From Mycobacterium sp. IS-3022 (GTDB lineage Bacteria > Actinomycetota > Actinomycetes > Mycobacteriales > Mycobacteriaceae): a stretch of 64,000 bases of DNA. A program made the translations under genes and the position numbers. Where the stretch lies: positions 1 to 64,000 of the forward strand of contig NZ_LQIN01000005.1 in assembly GCF_001500065.1 (NCBI RefSeq). Direction: 5' to 3'. Below the pieces are notes generated by a model. The model was not told where the DNA came from. It did no database searches and worked only from the letters and a program-made list of their open reading frames with translations. The stretch's first letter is position 1. Every line of letters begins with the position of its first letter. Shown piece after piece: positions 11,553 to 20,719 of the stretch.

Positions 11553-11556
<4 letters not shown>
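10207..11556 (-). CDS. mak: Maltokinase Mak (Pep2)
   Basis: A 449-residue kinase of the aminoglycoside-phosphotransferase-like fold that phosphorylates maltose to maltose-1-phosphate, the donor for GlgE. The catalytic loop [10 protein letters not shown] and the Mg-binding [10 protein letters not shown] are both present near residues 315-340. A mycobacterial N-terminal cap ([19 protein letters not shown]) is also recognisable. The ATG at 11556 overlaps the treS stop (ATGA), the usual translational coupling of treS-mak, and fits the known TreS:Mak complex. Confidence 0.93.
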
Positions 11557-13361
<1,805 letters not shown>

Positions 13362-13505
13362 ACGGTCTCCAACCTACCCACGTCGCGAAGAATCGAATCG
13401 CCGTAGCTCCGTGCGCTGGGCGCGGCGGAACTGTTGAATCGGCGTCGGAGACAGGCTACGGTTCTCGACGTCTTGTGATCTTGATCTCCGAACGAAGTGG
13501 GTGCT

Positions 13506-13964
13506 GTGGCTGATTCGACGCCGAACGAAGGTGAAGCTCCGGTAATTGTCGGCATGGCCGATGCGGCCATGCACATGTACGACGCCGCCATCGAAGCGCT
13601 TCCCGGCCACAGCGACCCGGAGTTCTCCGAGCGGGCCGGCGTCATCCTCGCGGGCCTGCGCAAGTTGCAGGGCTCGCTGACGGACGCCGCGGGCCGCAGC
13701 CGCCCGACGCCGTCGGTCATCGTCGCGCTCAGCGGTGTCCGCAAGCGCTACGACGAGTTGATGGAGAACGCCGCGTCGGGACCGAACGCCACGCTCGGCC
13801 AGCGGCTCTACGTCGCGCGGGTGCACGCGAAGCTGTCGAGCAAAGAGGCGGCCAACGGCGTCGGACTGCGCAAGGACCTGATCGAAGCCGTGGAGGCGGA
13901 GGAACCCGCCACCGAGGAAGAAACCACCCGGATCAAGGACCTGATCGCCGCGCTCGGCGGCTGA
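13506..13964 (+). CDS. Hypothetical protein with C-terminal HTH-like region
   Basis: A 152-residue cytosolic protein. The C-terminal third (about 95-150: LGQRLYVARVHAKLSSKEAANGVGLRKD) reads like an Xre-type helix-turn-helix with the recognition helix GLRKDLIEAVE. The N-terminal half is helical and Ala-rich. Starts: GTG at 13497 or GTG at 13506; the second gives the more usual MADSTP-type beginning. It is divergent from treS with a 135-bp gap, so it may regulate the trehalose operon, but nothing in the sequence proves that. Confidence 0.6.
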   Translation: MADSTPNEGEAPVIVGMADAAMHMYDAAIEALPGHSDPEFSERAGVILAGLRKLQGSLTDAAGRSRPTPSVIVALSGVRKRYDELMENAASGPNATLGQRLYVARVHAKLSSKEAANGVGLRKDLIEAVEAEEPATEEETTRIKDLIAALGG

Positions 13965-13995
13965 GGCTCGAGGCGGTCACGGGCGATCGCTTCGG

Positions 13996-14001
13996 TATCG
14001 T
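13996..14001 (+). promoter_or_regulatory. -10 box (TATCGT), leaderless promoter
   Basis: TANNNT ends 6 nt before the GTG at 14008 and there is no ribosome binding site, the signature of a leaderless mycobacterial transcript. Confidence 0.5.
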
Positions 14002-14007
14002 TCCGGC

Positions 14008-14808
14008 GTGGCAACACGTGATCACGGCGACCCCGGCGACGCACCGTCCGTTCCTCCGCCGCTGACGGAGGTGGTCAATGCGGTCCGGCCGTCGGCGGCC
14101 GAGGAAGCCCGCACGATCGCCGCGTCCACCAACACCGGAACACTCGCGACGCTGACCTCCGACGGCGACCCATGGGCGTCGTTCGTGACGTACGGGCTGC
14201 TCGACGGCGCCCCGGTGCTGTGCGTATCCAACCTCGCCGAGCACGGCCGCAACCTTCTGAACGATCCGCGGGCCAGCATCGCGATCGTCGCGCCGGATTC
14301 GGAGACCGACCCGCTGGCCAGCGGTCGGATCACGCTCGCGGGCGTGGCGGAGCGACCCGTCGGCGACGAGTCGGCCGCCGCGCGGGAGGCGCACCTGTCG
14401 GCCGTCGCGGCGGCGAAGTACTACATCGACTACAGCGACTTCACGCTGTGGGTGCTGCGGGTGCACCGCGTGCGCTGGGTCGGCGGGTACGGCCGCATGG
14501 ACTCGACGACGGGTGAGGCCTACGCCGCGGCGCAGCCCGATCCGGTGCAGCCATTGGCGGCCGGCGCCATCGAACACCTCAACGCCGACCACGCCGACGC
14601 GCTGGTCGCGATGGCCAAAGTCCTGGGCGGCTACCCGGACACCACGGCGGCGACCTGCACGAGCGTCGACCGCTACGGGCTGGACCTGCGTCTGACGACC
14701 GATCGTGGGATGGCCTACACCCGGATCGGCTACCGCGCGCCGATCGACTCCATCGGCGAATTGCGTTCGGCCGCCGTGGAGCTGACGCGGCTGGCGCGTC
14801 GGGCCTGA
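14008..14808 (+). CDS. HugZ-like split-barrel protein with DUF2470 domain
   Basis: A 266-residue protein of the pyridoxamine-5'-phosphate-oxidase-like split barrel (about 25-170: GTLATLTSDGDPWASFVTYG, RASIAIVAP, HRVRWVGGYGRM) followed by a DUF2470 domain (about 180-262: AIEHLNADHADALVAMA). This pairing is the HugZ/HutZ haem-utilisation family, in which His residues of the C-terminal region bind haem; H191, H195 (HLNADHAD) are candidates. Whether it degrades haem or binds F420/FMN cannot be told. GTG start, leaderless promoter. The pyrE-like gene follows after 15 bp with its own -10. Confidence 0.8.
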   Translation: MATRDHGDPGDAPSVPPPLTEVVNAVRPSAAEEARTIAASTNTGTLATLTSDGDPWASFVTYGLLDGAPVLCVSNLAEHGRNLLNDPRASIAIVAPDSETDPLASGRITLAGVAERPVGDESAAAREAHLSAVAAAKYYIDYSDFTLWVLRVHRVRWVGGYGRMDSTTGEAYAAAQPDPVQPLAAGAIEHLNADHADALVAMAKVLGGYPDTTAATCTSVDRYGLDLRLTTDRGMAYTRIGYRAPIDSIGELRSAAVELTRLARRA

Positions 14809-14810
14809 AA

Positions 14811-14816
14811 TACGAT
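14811..14816 (+). promoter_or_regulatory. -10 box (TACGAT), leaderless promoter
   Basis: TANNNT ends 7 nt before the ATG at 14824, with no Shine-Dalgarno in the gap. Confidence 0.5.
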
Positions 14817-14823
14817 CGCGGGT

Positions 14824-15402
14824 ATGTCTGCAGCCGCCGGGCGACCGGCCTCCTGGCAAGCGGCGTTCGACCTGATCGCCACCCGCGGTCACGAACGTCG
14901 CGAGGAGCCGTTCAAGTTGGCCAGCGGCCAGCTGTCCCACGACTACATCGACGGCAAATACGCGATCGACACCGGTGAGCGGTTGACGATCGTCAGCCGC
15001 GCGGTCGCGGAGCTGGCCGACAGCCGCGGCATCGAGTTCGACGCGGTCGGCGGCCTCACCATGGGCGCGGACCCGTTGGCGCACGGCGTCGCGATGGTGA
15101 CGGGCAAGGCCTGGTTCTCGGTCCGCAAGGAACAGAAGCAGCGGGGCCGCGAGCAGTGGATCGAGGGCACGCGGTTGCAGGCGGGCACCCGGGTACTGCT
15201 CGTCGACGACGTGATCAGCACGGGCGGCTCGACCGAGATCGCGTTCGACCGGGTGACCGCGGCGGGGGCTGTCGTCACGGGCGTGATCCCGATGGTGGAC
15301 CGCGGCGACATCGCGGCCAAGCGCTTCGCCGACCGCAACGTGCCGTTCGCCGCGCTGGTGACCTACCGCGACCTGGGAATCGAGCCGGTCAAGGACGTCT
15401 AG
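14824..15402 (+). CDS. Orotate phosphoribosyltransferase-like PRTase
   Basis: A 192-residue type I phosphoribosyltransferase. The PRPP-binding motif VLLVDDVISTGGST (about 122-135) is intact, with the flexible lysine/arginine loop before it (SVRKEQKQRGREQW). The N-terminal SGQLSHDYIDGKY fits the orotate subgroup. It differs from the short mycobacterial PyrE N-terminus that I remember (Rv0382c), so it may be a second PRTase with a base other than orotate; I give no symbol for that reason. It appears to be transcribed from its own leaderless promoter. Confidence 0.78.
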   Translation: MSAAAGRPASWQAAFDLIATRGHERREEPFKLASGQLSHDYIDGKYAIDTGERLTIVSRAVAELADSRGIEFDAVGGLTMGADPLAHGVAMVTGKAWFSVRKEQKQRGREQWIEGTRLQAGTRVLLVDDVISTGGSTEIAFDRVTAAGAVVTGVIPMVDRGDIAAKRFADRNVPFAALVTYRDLGIEPVKDV

Positions 15403-15634
15403 CGTCGTGAGTCATTAGTTCGGGCGCAGAATTTAGGGTGCTTGTGCGCACGCACGGGGCCGGGGGTGCTGGTCTGCGAAATGGTCCTAGCGCCGAGATT
15501 GCATCCAGGGTTGTGCTGATCTGAGAAAACGACCACAGCCGTGTGTGCAATCTCGAGCATAGGAAGCCGAAAACGGACCACACCGAACGCGCGAACCTCG
15601 AATTCTCACTGACGACAAGTAACGACTCTGGACA
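15403..15634. other. Intergenic region between convergent genes, with palindromic element
   Basis: No gene-like frame. The only structure is the inverted repeat listed at 15494-15555. The base composition is lower in G+C than the genes on both sides. Confidence 0.5.
15494..15555. repeat. Intergenic inverted repeat (CGAGATTGCA family)
   Basis: A perfect 10-bp arm CGAGATTGCA (15494-15503) pairs with TGCAATCTCG (15546-15555) across 42 nt. The left arm continues as TCCAGGGT. The same CGAGATTGCA...CAGGGT opening recurs at 49845, so the two look like members of one dispersed family. Confidence 0.6.
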
Positions 15635-16675
15635 CTAGCCCGGTACCACCAGCACGCCGTCGGCCTGGACACCGACCGTCACGGTGTCCCCCGGCGCGAA
15701 GGTGCGGGCCGCCGAACTGGCCATCTGCGCGCTGACCGTCCCGCCGTCGGGCAGCGTCAGGTGGACGCGCGACGTCGGACCGAGGAACACCACCGAGCTG
15801 ACCGTCGACGTGCCGGCCGGGTCGGCGGTCACCGTGACCGATTCCGGCCGCACCATCGCCAGCCCCGACCCAGAGCTCAATGACCCCGGCAGCATGGGCA
15901 CCGAGGTGTCGAGCAGCTGCGCGCGACCGCCGGAGATCACCGCAGGCACTTTGTTGTTCAGCCCGACGAAGTCCGCGACGAACGGCGTCGCCGGGTTGGC
16001 GTAGAGGTCCGCGGGCGCGGCCACCTGTTCGAGCTTGCCCTGGCTCATCACCGCGACGCGGTCGGCGACGGCGAGCGCCTCCTCCTGGTCGTGGGTGACG
16101 AACAGCGTCGTCGTGCCGACTTCGGACTGCACGCGGCGGATCTCGTCACGCAACTGTGAGCGGACCTTGGCATCCAACGCCGAGAGCGGTTCGTCGAGCA
16201 GCAGCACGCGCGGCTGGACGGCCAGGGCGCGGGCCAGCGCGACGCGCTGCTGCTGACCACCCGACAACTCGCTGGCGAACTTGTGTGTGTGCGCGGACAA
16301 CCCGACCAAGTCGATCATGTCGGCCGCTCGAGACAGCCGCTCGCGCTTGGACATTCGACGCATCTTCAGCCCGAACGCGATGTTGTCGAGCACCGTGAGG
16401 TGCGGGAAGAGGCTGTAGGCCTGAAACACCATGCCCATGTCGCGCTTGTTCGCCGGAATCCCGCTCAGGTCCCGGCCGTCGACGGACACCGTCCCCGCGG
16501 TGGCTTTGTCGAGGCCGGCGAGGATGCGCAGCGCGGTGGTCTTGCCGCAGCCGGACGGTCCGAGCAACGCGACCAGTTCACCCGGTTCGATGTGCAGGGT
16601 CAGCCCGTCGAGCGCCTTCACCGAACCGTACAACCGCGTGAGATCGTTGAGTTCGACGGCGACTCCGGCGGTCAT
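15635..16675 (-). CDS. ABC importer ATPase
   Basis: A 346-residue nucleotide-binding subunit of the Fe3+/spermidine/phosphonate-type importer group. Walker A GPSGCGKTT, signature LSGGQQQRVALARAL, Walker B VLLLDEPLSALD and the switch His (FVTHDQEEALA) are all present. A C-terminal TOBE-type beta domain (about 270-346) ends LVVPG. The ATG at 16675 overlaps the stop of the upstream permease (ATGA). The long open frame upstream of it is a shadow of the permease gene. Last gene of the importer operon. Confidence 0.9.
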   Translation of the reverse strand: MTAGVAVELNDLTRLYGSVKALDGLTLHIEPGELVALLGPSGCGKTTALRILAGLDKATAGTVSVDGRDLSGIPANKRDMGMVFQAYSLFPHLTVLDNIAFGLKMRRMSKRERLSRAADMIDLVGLSAHTHKFASELSGGQQQRVALARALAVQPRVLLLDEPLSALDAKVRSQLRDEIRRVQSEVGTTTLFVTHDQEEALAVADRVAVMSQGKLEQVAAPADLYANPATPFVADFVGLNNKVPAVISGGRAQLLDTSVPMLPGSLSSGSGLAMVRPESVTVTADPAGTSTVSSVVFLGPTSRVHLTLPDGGTVSAQMASSAARTFAPGDTVTVGVQADGVLVVPG

Positions 16676-17454
16676 GACGTCACTCCTCGCACGCCGCGGC
16701 GCCCTCGGGTGACCAGCGAAAGCGCAAGGAGCAGAACGAAGCCAAGCAACAGCACGGCCAACGAGGCCGCCACCGAGGTCGGGCCGTCGGACTTGCCGAT
16801 CGCCACGATCTGCACCGGAAGTGTCTGGTACCCGCTGAGCGACGCGATCGTGTACTCGCCGAGCACCACGGCGATCGAGATGAACGCCGCGGACAGGATG
16901 CCCGACCAGATGTTGGGCACCACGACCCGCAGGATCGTCGTCGTCCAGCCGGCGCCGAGCGACCGCGCGGCCTCGGTGAGGGTCGGCAGGTCGATCGACG
17001 ACAGCGCCGCGTCCAGCGCTCGGTAGGCGAACGGGAACACCAACACGAGGTAGACGAACGTCAGCGTCAACGCGGATTCCCCGAACAGGTACGTGACCCA
17101 GAGGTACACGTTGCGCAGGCCGACGACGATGACCAACGCCGGAATCGTCAACGGCAGCAGGCACAAAAACTCCACCACGCCGTTGGCCCACCGCGCACGC
17201 AGGCGCACCCAGATCATCGTCGGCAGCAGGATCACCAACACCGCGAGCACCGTGAACACCGCAAGCAGCAGCGAGACCACGATGGCCTGATACAGCGCGT
17301 CGTCGGCCAGCAGGTTGGTCCACGCCCGAAGTGTGCGTCCGCCGGTAATCAGGTTGCGCGTGGAGAAGTCGGCCATCGCATACAGCGGGAACAGGAAGAA
17401 CAATCCGAACAACACCCACAGCGTGCCTCGAAACAGCTTGGCACCGAAGCTCAC
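16672..17454 (-). CDS. ABC importer permease, second subunit
   Basis: A 260-residue permease with six membrane segments and the EAA-type cytosolic loop EAARSLGAGWTTTILRVVVPN (about residue 160). The frame is open far upstream, but GTG at 17454 overlaps the preceding permease stop by 4 nt (GTGA), as at every junction of this operon; GTG at 17463 is the alternative. PotC/ThiP-half style. It would pair with the 17451-18272 permease to form the channel. Confidence 0.85.
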   Translation of the reverse strand: MSFGAKLFRGTLWVLFGLFFLFPLYAMADFSTRNLITGGRTLRAWTNLLADDALYQAIVVSLLLAVFTVLAVLVILLPTMIWVRLRARWANGVVEFLCLLPLTIPALVIVVGLRNVYLWVTYLFGESALTLTFVYLVLVFPFAYRALDAALSSIDLPTLTEAARSLGAGWTTTILRVVVPNIWSGILSAAFISIAVVLGEYTIASLSGYQTLPVQIVAIGKSDGPTSVAASLAVLLLGFVLLLALSLVTRGRRGVRGVTS

Positions 17455-18272
17455 CGGAGCCACCGCGCGGTGCGTCGCACCAACCTGGTGTAGGCCACCA
17501 TCACCACGGCCACGACGACGATCATCTCCAGCGCCAGGGCGTAGGCGAAGCCGGACTGGCCCAACACCACCTCGCTGGTGAGCGCCGCCCGGATCAGCAG
17601 CGGCACGATCGGACTGCCCTGGCTGACCAACGCCGCGGCCGTCGCGTATGCCGCAAAAGCGTTGGCGAACAACAGCAGCGCGGAGCCCAGGAACGCCGGC
17701 GCCAACAACGGCACGACCACTTCGCGAAAGTACTGGCCGCGCGAGGCCCCCAGGCTCACCGCGGCTTCCCGCCACTGCTCGCGCAGCCCCTCCAGCGCCG
17801 GCACGAACACGATCACCATCAGCGGGATCTGAAAGTAGGCGTAGACGACGATCAATCCGGGGAGATCGTAGAGCCAGCCCGACGCCGCGAGATTCCATCC
17901 GAGCATCTGCTGGATCCACAGCGTCAGGACACCGTTCAGCCCGATCGTCGCGAGGAACGCGAAAGCCAGTGCCACACCGCCGAACTGCGCGAGCACGCTG
18001 CACAGCGCGATCACCGCGCGGCGCACCATCGAATTGGTCGGGCTGGACACGATCAACCACGAGAGAACGGCACCCAGCAGGGCGCCGATGAGAGCGGTGC
18101 TGGCCGACAACACCAGGCTCTTCGTCAGCGCCGAGAGCGCCGGGCCGGAGAACAACGCGTCGATGCGGGCCAGCGTGAAAACTCCGTCGGCGAAGAACGC
18201 GTTGACGATCACCGTGACGGTCGGGACGACCAGGAACGTCGCCACCACGGCCAGAAACGGCACCAGGGGCAC
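17451..18272 (-). CDS. ABC importer permease, first subunit
   Basis: A 273-residue permease with six membrane segments and an EAA loop (EAAVSLGASRGQYFREVVVPLL) near residue 190. GTG at 18272 is the first standard start, but it begins inside the first membrane helix. A strong GAGGAG ribosome site at about 18299-18304 points instead to the in-frame CTG at 18293, which would add the seven-residue head LKKLRDA typical of permeases. The true gene is therefore probably 21 bp longer. Confidence 0.85.
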   Translation of the reverse strand: MPLVPFLAVVATFLVVPTVTVIVNAFFADGVFTLARIDALFSGPALSALTKSLVLSASTALIGALLGAVLSWLIVSSPTNSMVRRAVIALCSVLAQFGGVALAFAFLATIGLNGVLTLWIQQMLGWNLAASGWLYDLPGLIVVYAYFQIPLMVIVFVPALEGLREQWREAAVSLGASRGQYFREVVVPLLAPAFLGSALLLFANAFAAYATAAALVSQGSPIVPLLIRAALTSEVVLGQSGFAYALALEMIVVVAVVMVAYTRLVRRTARWLR

Positions 18273-18302
18273 GGCATCCCGCAGTTTCTTCAGCGTCGCT
18301 CC

Positions 18303-19427
18303 TCAGCCGATCGCGGCGGCCCAGTGCTCGGACAGGTACTTGGTGGCCGCCTTGGTCTGCTGCGGGGACGGCACGGTGACGGGCCCGTCGATGATCGGGA
18401 CGGTCGCCGCGGCGTCCAATTTGCCTTCGGCGGCCATGATGTCGGCGCGGACCGGTCGCACACCGCCGAGCGCGAACAGGTTCTGTCCCTCGTCGCTGTA
18501 GAGGAATTCCTGCCACAACCGCGCGGCGGCCGGATGCGGTGCGTCCTTGTTGATCGCCTGGTAGTAGTAACCGGCGACCGCGTGTGCCGGCGGCACCAGC
18601 ACCTGCCACGACGGCAACCTCTTGGTTTCGGCGGCGTTGGTGAAGTTCCAGTCGATGACCACCGGCGTCTGCCCGGACTCGATGGTGGCCGGCGTCGGGT
18701 CGACGGGCAGGAAGTTGCCCGCGTCGGCGAGCTTTCGGAAGAACTCGACCCCCGGAGCGATGTCGTCGACCGAACCGCCTTGGGAGAGCGCGACCATCAG
18801 CACACCGGAGAACGCGGCACCAGCCTGGGTGGGATCGCCGTTGAGCGCGACTTTGCCGCGGTAGTCCGGTTTGAGCAGATCGTCGACAGCCGTCACCGGC
18901 GGCACCTTGGCCGAGTCGTATCCGATCGACATGTAGCCGCCGTAATCGTTGACCCAGGTGCCGTTCGGGTCCTTGAACGCCGCGGGGATGTCGTCGAAGT
19001 TGGCCACCTTGTACGGCGCGAACATCGCGGTGTTGGCCAGCGCAACGGACTGGCCGAGATCGAAGACGTCGGGCGCGGTGCTCTTACCCTTCTGCTGGGT
19101 GGCCGCGTTGATCTCATCCTGGCTCGACGCGTCGGGATGCGCGGAGTTCACCTTGATGCCGTACTTGTCCGAGAAAGCCTTGGTGATCGCGCCGTAGTTC
19201 GCCCAATCCGGCGGCAGCGCAATGACATTGAGCTCGCCTTCCTTCTTGGCTGCCGCCACCAGCGCGTCGATTCCGCCGAAATCCTCGGCGGAGGTGGCCT
19301 CGGCGGCTTTCACGCCGGACTCCGTCTGTTCGCCGTCGCCGCTCTTCTGCGGCGGTGCGCACGCGGTCGAACCGGCCAGCAGGAGAACGGATGCGGCTGA
19401 TGCGGCCACCAGGCCTGTGAAGTTCAT
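18303..19427 (-). CDS. ABC importer substrate-binding lipoprotein
   Basis: A 374-residue extracellular binding protein. Signal peptide with lipobox AGSTAC (C23), then a periplasmic-binding fold. Segments such as ALPPDWANYG, DVFDLGQSVALANTAMFAPY and VIDWNFTNAAETKR resemble family 1/PotD-FbpA binding proteins that take up polyamines, Fe3+ or phosphonates. The ligand cannot be settled by eye. First gene of a four-gene operon (lipoprotein, two permeases, ATPase). ATG start at 19427. Confidence 0.85.
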   Translation of the reverse strand: MNFTGLVAASAASVLLLAGSTACAPPQKSGDGEQTESGVKAAEATSAEDFGGIDALVAAAKKEGELNVIALPPDWANYGAITKAFSDKYGIKVNSAHPDASSQDEINAATQQKGKSTAPDVFDLGQSVALANTAMFAPYKVANFDDIPAAFKDPNGTWVNDYGGYMSIGYDSAKVPPVTAVDDLLKPDYRGKVALNGDPTQAGAAFSGVLMVALSQGGSVDDIAPGVEFFRKLADAGNFLPVDPTPATIESGQTPVVIDWNFTNAAETKRLPSWQVLVPPAHAVAGYYYQAINKDAPHPAAARLWQEFLYSDEGQNLFALGGVRPVRADIMAAEGKLDAAATVPIIDGPVTVPSPQQTKAATKYLSEHWAAAIG

Positions 19428-19570
19428 TGCCGAACCTTCCGATGGTCTGGCGAAACGGCGCAGTGACGCAGCAGTTACCGCATCCGATCGCCGCGGTGAA
19501 TCAATCTGTGCGGGGCGCTCGAACCCTATCGCGGCCGGACAGAGGACGGGAAACTCGCTTGTCTTCAGTT

Positions 19571-19584
19571 TGTCCGACCGGACA
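19571..19584. promoter_or_regulatory. Palindromic operator-like site TGTCCG-AC-CGGACA
   Basis: A 14-bp perfect dyad with 6-bp arms and a 2-bp centre, typical of TetR-family operators. It lies 22 bp upstream of the -10 of the 19618 gene and within the divergent promoter region of the importer operon, so it could control either. Confidence 0.4.
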
Positions 19585-19605
19585 TTTGTGCAGGTCTGTC
19601 GGCGT

Positions 19606-19611
19606 TAACAT
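19606..19611 (+). promoter_or_regulatory. -10 box (TAACAT), leaderless promoter
   Basis: TANNNT ends 6 nt before the GTG at 19618; no ribosome site is visible. Confidence 0.5.
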
Positions 19612-19617
19612 TCCTGT

Positions 19618-20166
19618 GTGGCGGAACGCGAAGCCTCGGGGGACTTCGACTACCTGTCCGACGACATCGTCGATGTCGCGGACGCCGATGAGAGCGGCGA
19701 CGATGAACTGCCCCAACCGAACATGGCGTTCGACGCCTTCGACGAGCGCACCTGGTACTTCGAACCCGCCCCGCCGCCCTGGTATCGAACCAAGCCCACG
19801 CTGACCGTGCTGGTCGCCGCGTCGGTCGCGGCCGTCGCGCTCGTCGTCTCCGGTGTCCTGCTCATGTTCCGCGGACCCGGCGAGCCCGGAAGCGAGGAGG
19901 CCACCCCGGTCAGCCCGACCGCGCTGACCACGGCCGCACCCGCGCGCAGCGCATCGCCGCCCAGGAAATCACCGCCGCCGCCTGCACCACCGCCGCCGGT
20001 CGCGAGGTCGGCGGCACCCGCCGCCCCGCCCCCTGCCGCGACCAACCGGCCGCGTCCCCCGGAGACGAGGGCCACCCGCGATCCGGAGTTCGGCGTGACG
20101 CGTACCCCGGTCACGCGATCGCCGATCAGCGTCGCACCGCAGCGGCCGGGGCAGGCTCAGCGGTGA
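19618..20166 (+). CDS. Proline-rich single-pass membrane protein
   Basis: A 182-residue protein with an acidic N-terminal cytosolic part (about 1-58), one membrane helix (about 61-83, LTVLVAASVAAVALVVSG) and a long Pro/Ala/Ser/Arg-rich extracytoplasmic tail. I recognise no domain. The tail resembles the wall-spanning linkers of mycobacterial membrane proteins. The next gene starts 37 bp downstream with its own -10. Confidence 0.6.
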   Translation: MAEREASGDFDYLSDDIVDVADADESGDDELPQPNMAFDAFDERTWYFEPAPPPWYRTKPTLTVLVAASVAAVALVVSGVLLMFRGPGEPGSEEATPVSPTALTTAAPARSASPPRKSPPPPAPPPPVARSAAPAAPPPAATNRPRPPETRATRDPEFGVTRTPVTRSPISVAPQRPGQAQR

Positions 20167-20190
20167 CGCCAACCCGGGTGGGAACCGGAA

Positions 20191-20196
20191 TACGCT
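20191..20196 (+). promoter_or_regulatory. -10 box (TACGCT), leaderless promoter
   Basis: TANNNT ends 6 nt before the ATG at 20203, no ribosome site. Confidence 0.5.
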
Positions 20197-20202
20197 GAAC
20201 GT

Positions 20203-20610
20203 ATGGCCGAATTCGATGCCGAGGCCACCTTCGCCGAGTCGCCGGTAGCGATGCTGGCCACCGTGGGGCCGGAGTCGACGCCGCACGTCGTGCCGGTGGT
20301 GTTCGCCGTGCACCGCAACGTCGTCTACACCGCGGTGGACGCCAAGCGGAAGTCGACACACCGGCTGCGCAGGCTGGCCAACATCGAGGCCAACCCGCAG
20401 GTGAGCATGCTGGTCCATCACTACGACGACGACTGGGCCAAATTGTGGTGGGTGCGCGCCGACGGCCGCGCCGAAATTCATTACAGCGGCGAGGAAATGG
20501 CGGCCGGTTACGCGCTGCTGCGCCGCAAGTACCCGCAGTACCAGCGGCTCGAGCTGGCCGGGCCGGTGGTGACCGTCGACATCGAGCGATTGTCGTCATG
20601 GCAGGCGTGA
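20203..20610 (+). CDS. PPOX-class F420/FMN-dependent protein (Rv0121c-like)
   Basis: A 135-residue split-barrel protein of the size and pattern of the Rv0121 family ([48 protein letters not shown]). Such proteins bind F420 or flavin and may reduce unsaturated substrates; the substrate is unknown. Its place directly beside fusA2 is the same as in M. tuberculosis (Rv0120c-Rv0121c), although the relative strand there is not something I can check here. Confidence 0.8.
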   Translation: MAEFDAEATFAESPVAMLATVGPESTPHVVPVVFAVHRNVVYTAVDAKRKSTHRLRRLANIEANPQVSMLVHHYDDDWAKLWWVRADGRAEIHYSGEEMAAGYALLRRKYPQYQRLELAGPVVTVDIERLSSWQA

Positions 20611-20642
20611 ACGGCTTCGCGCAGCCCTTGTGCTCGCTGACG

Positions 20643-20664
20643 GTTAGAGGAATTGTGGTCTAAC
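20643..20664. promoter_or_regulatory. Inverted repeat GTTAGA-N10-TCTAAC upstream of fusA2
   Basis: Perfect 6-bp arms 56 bp before the fusA2 start. The right arm could overlap a -10 for fusA2. It is an operator candidate; no regulator is evident. Confidence 0.3.
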
Positions 20665-20719
20665 ACACACTGCGGCGGCTGGGCGGCCGCCATCGGACGG
20701 GCGGTGGGAAGGGAACGTC

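Noticed and set aside
15635-17419. 594-codon frame as one ABC protein
   Set aside because: The first ~245 codons overlap the permease gene in another phase and are not ATPase-like; the true start is ATG 16675.
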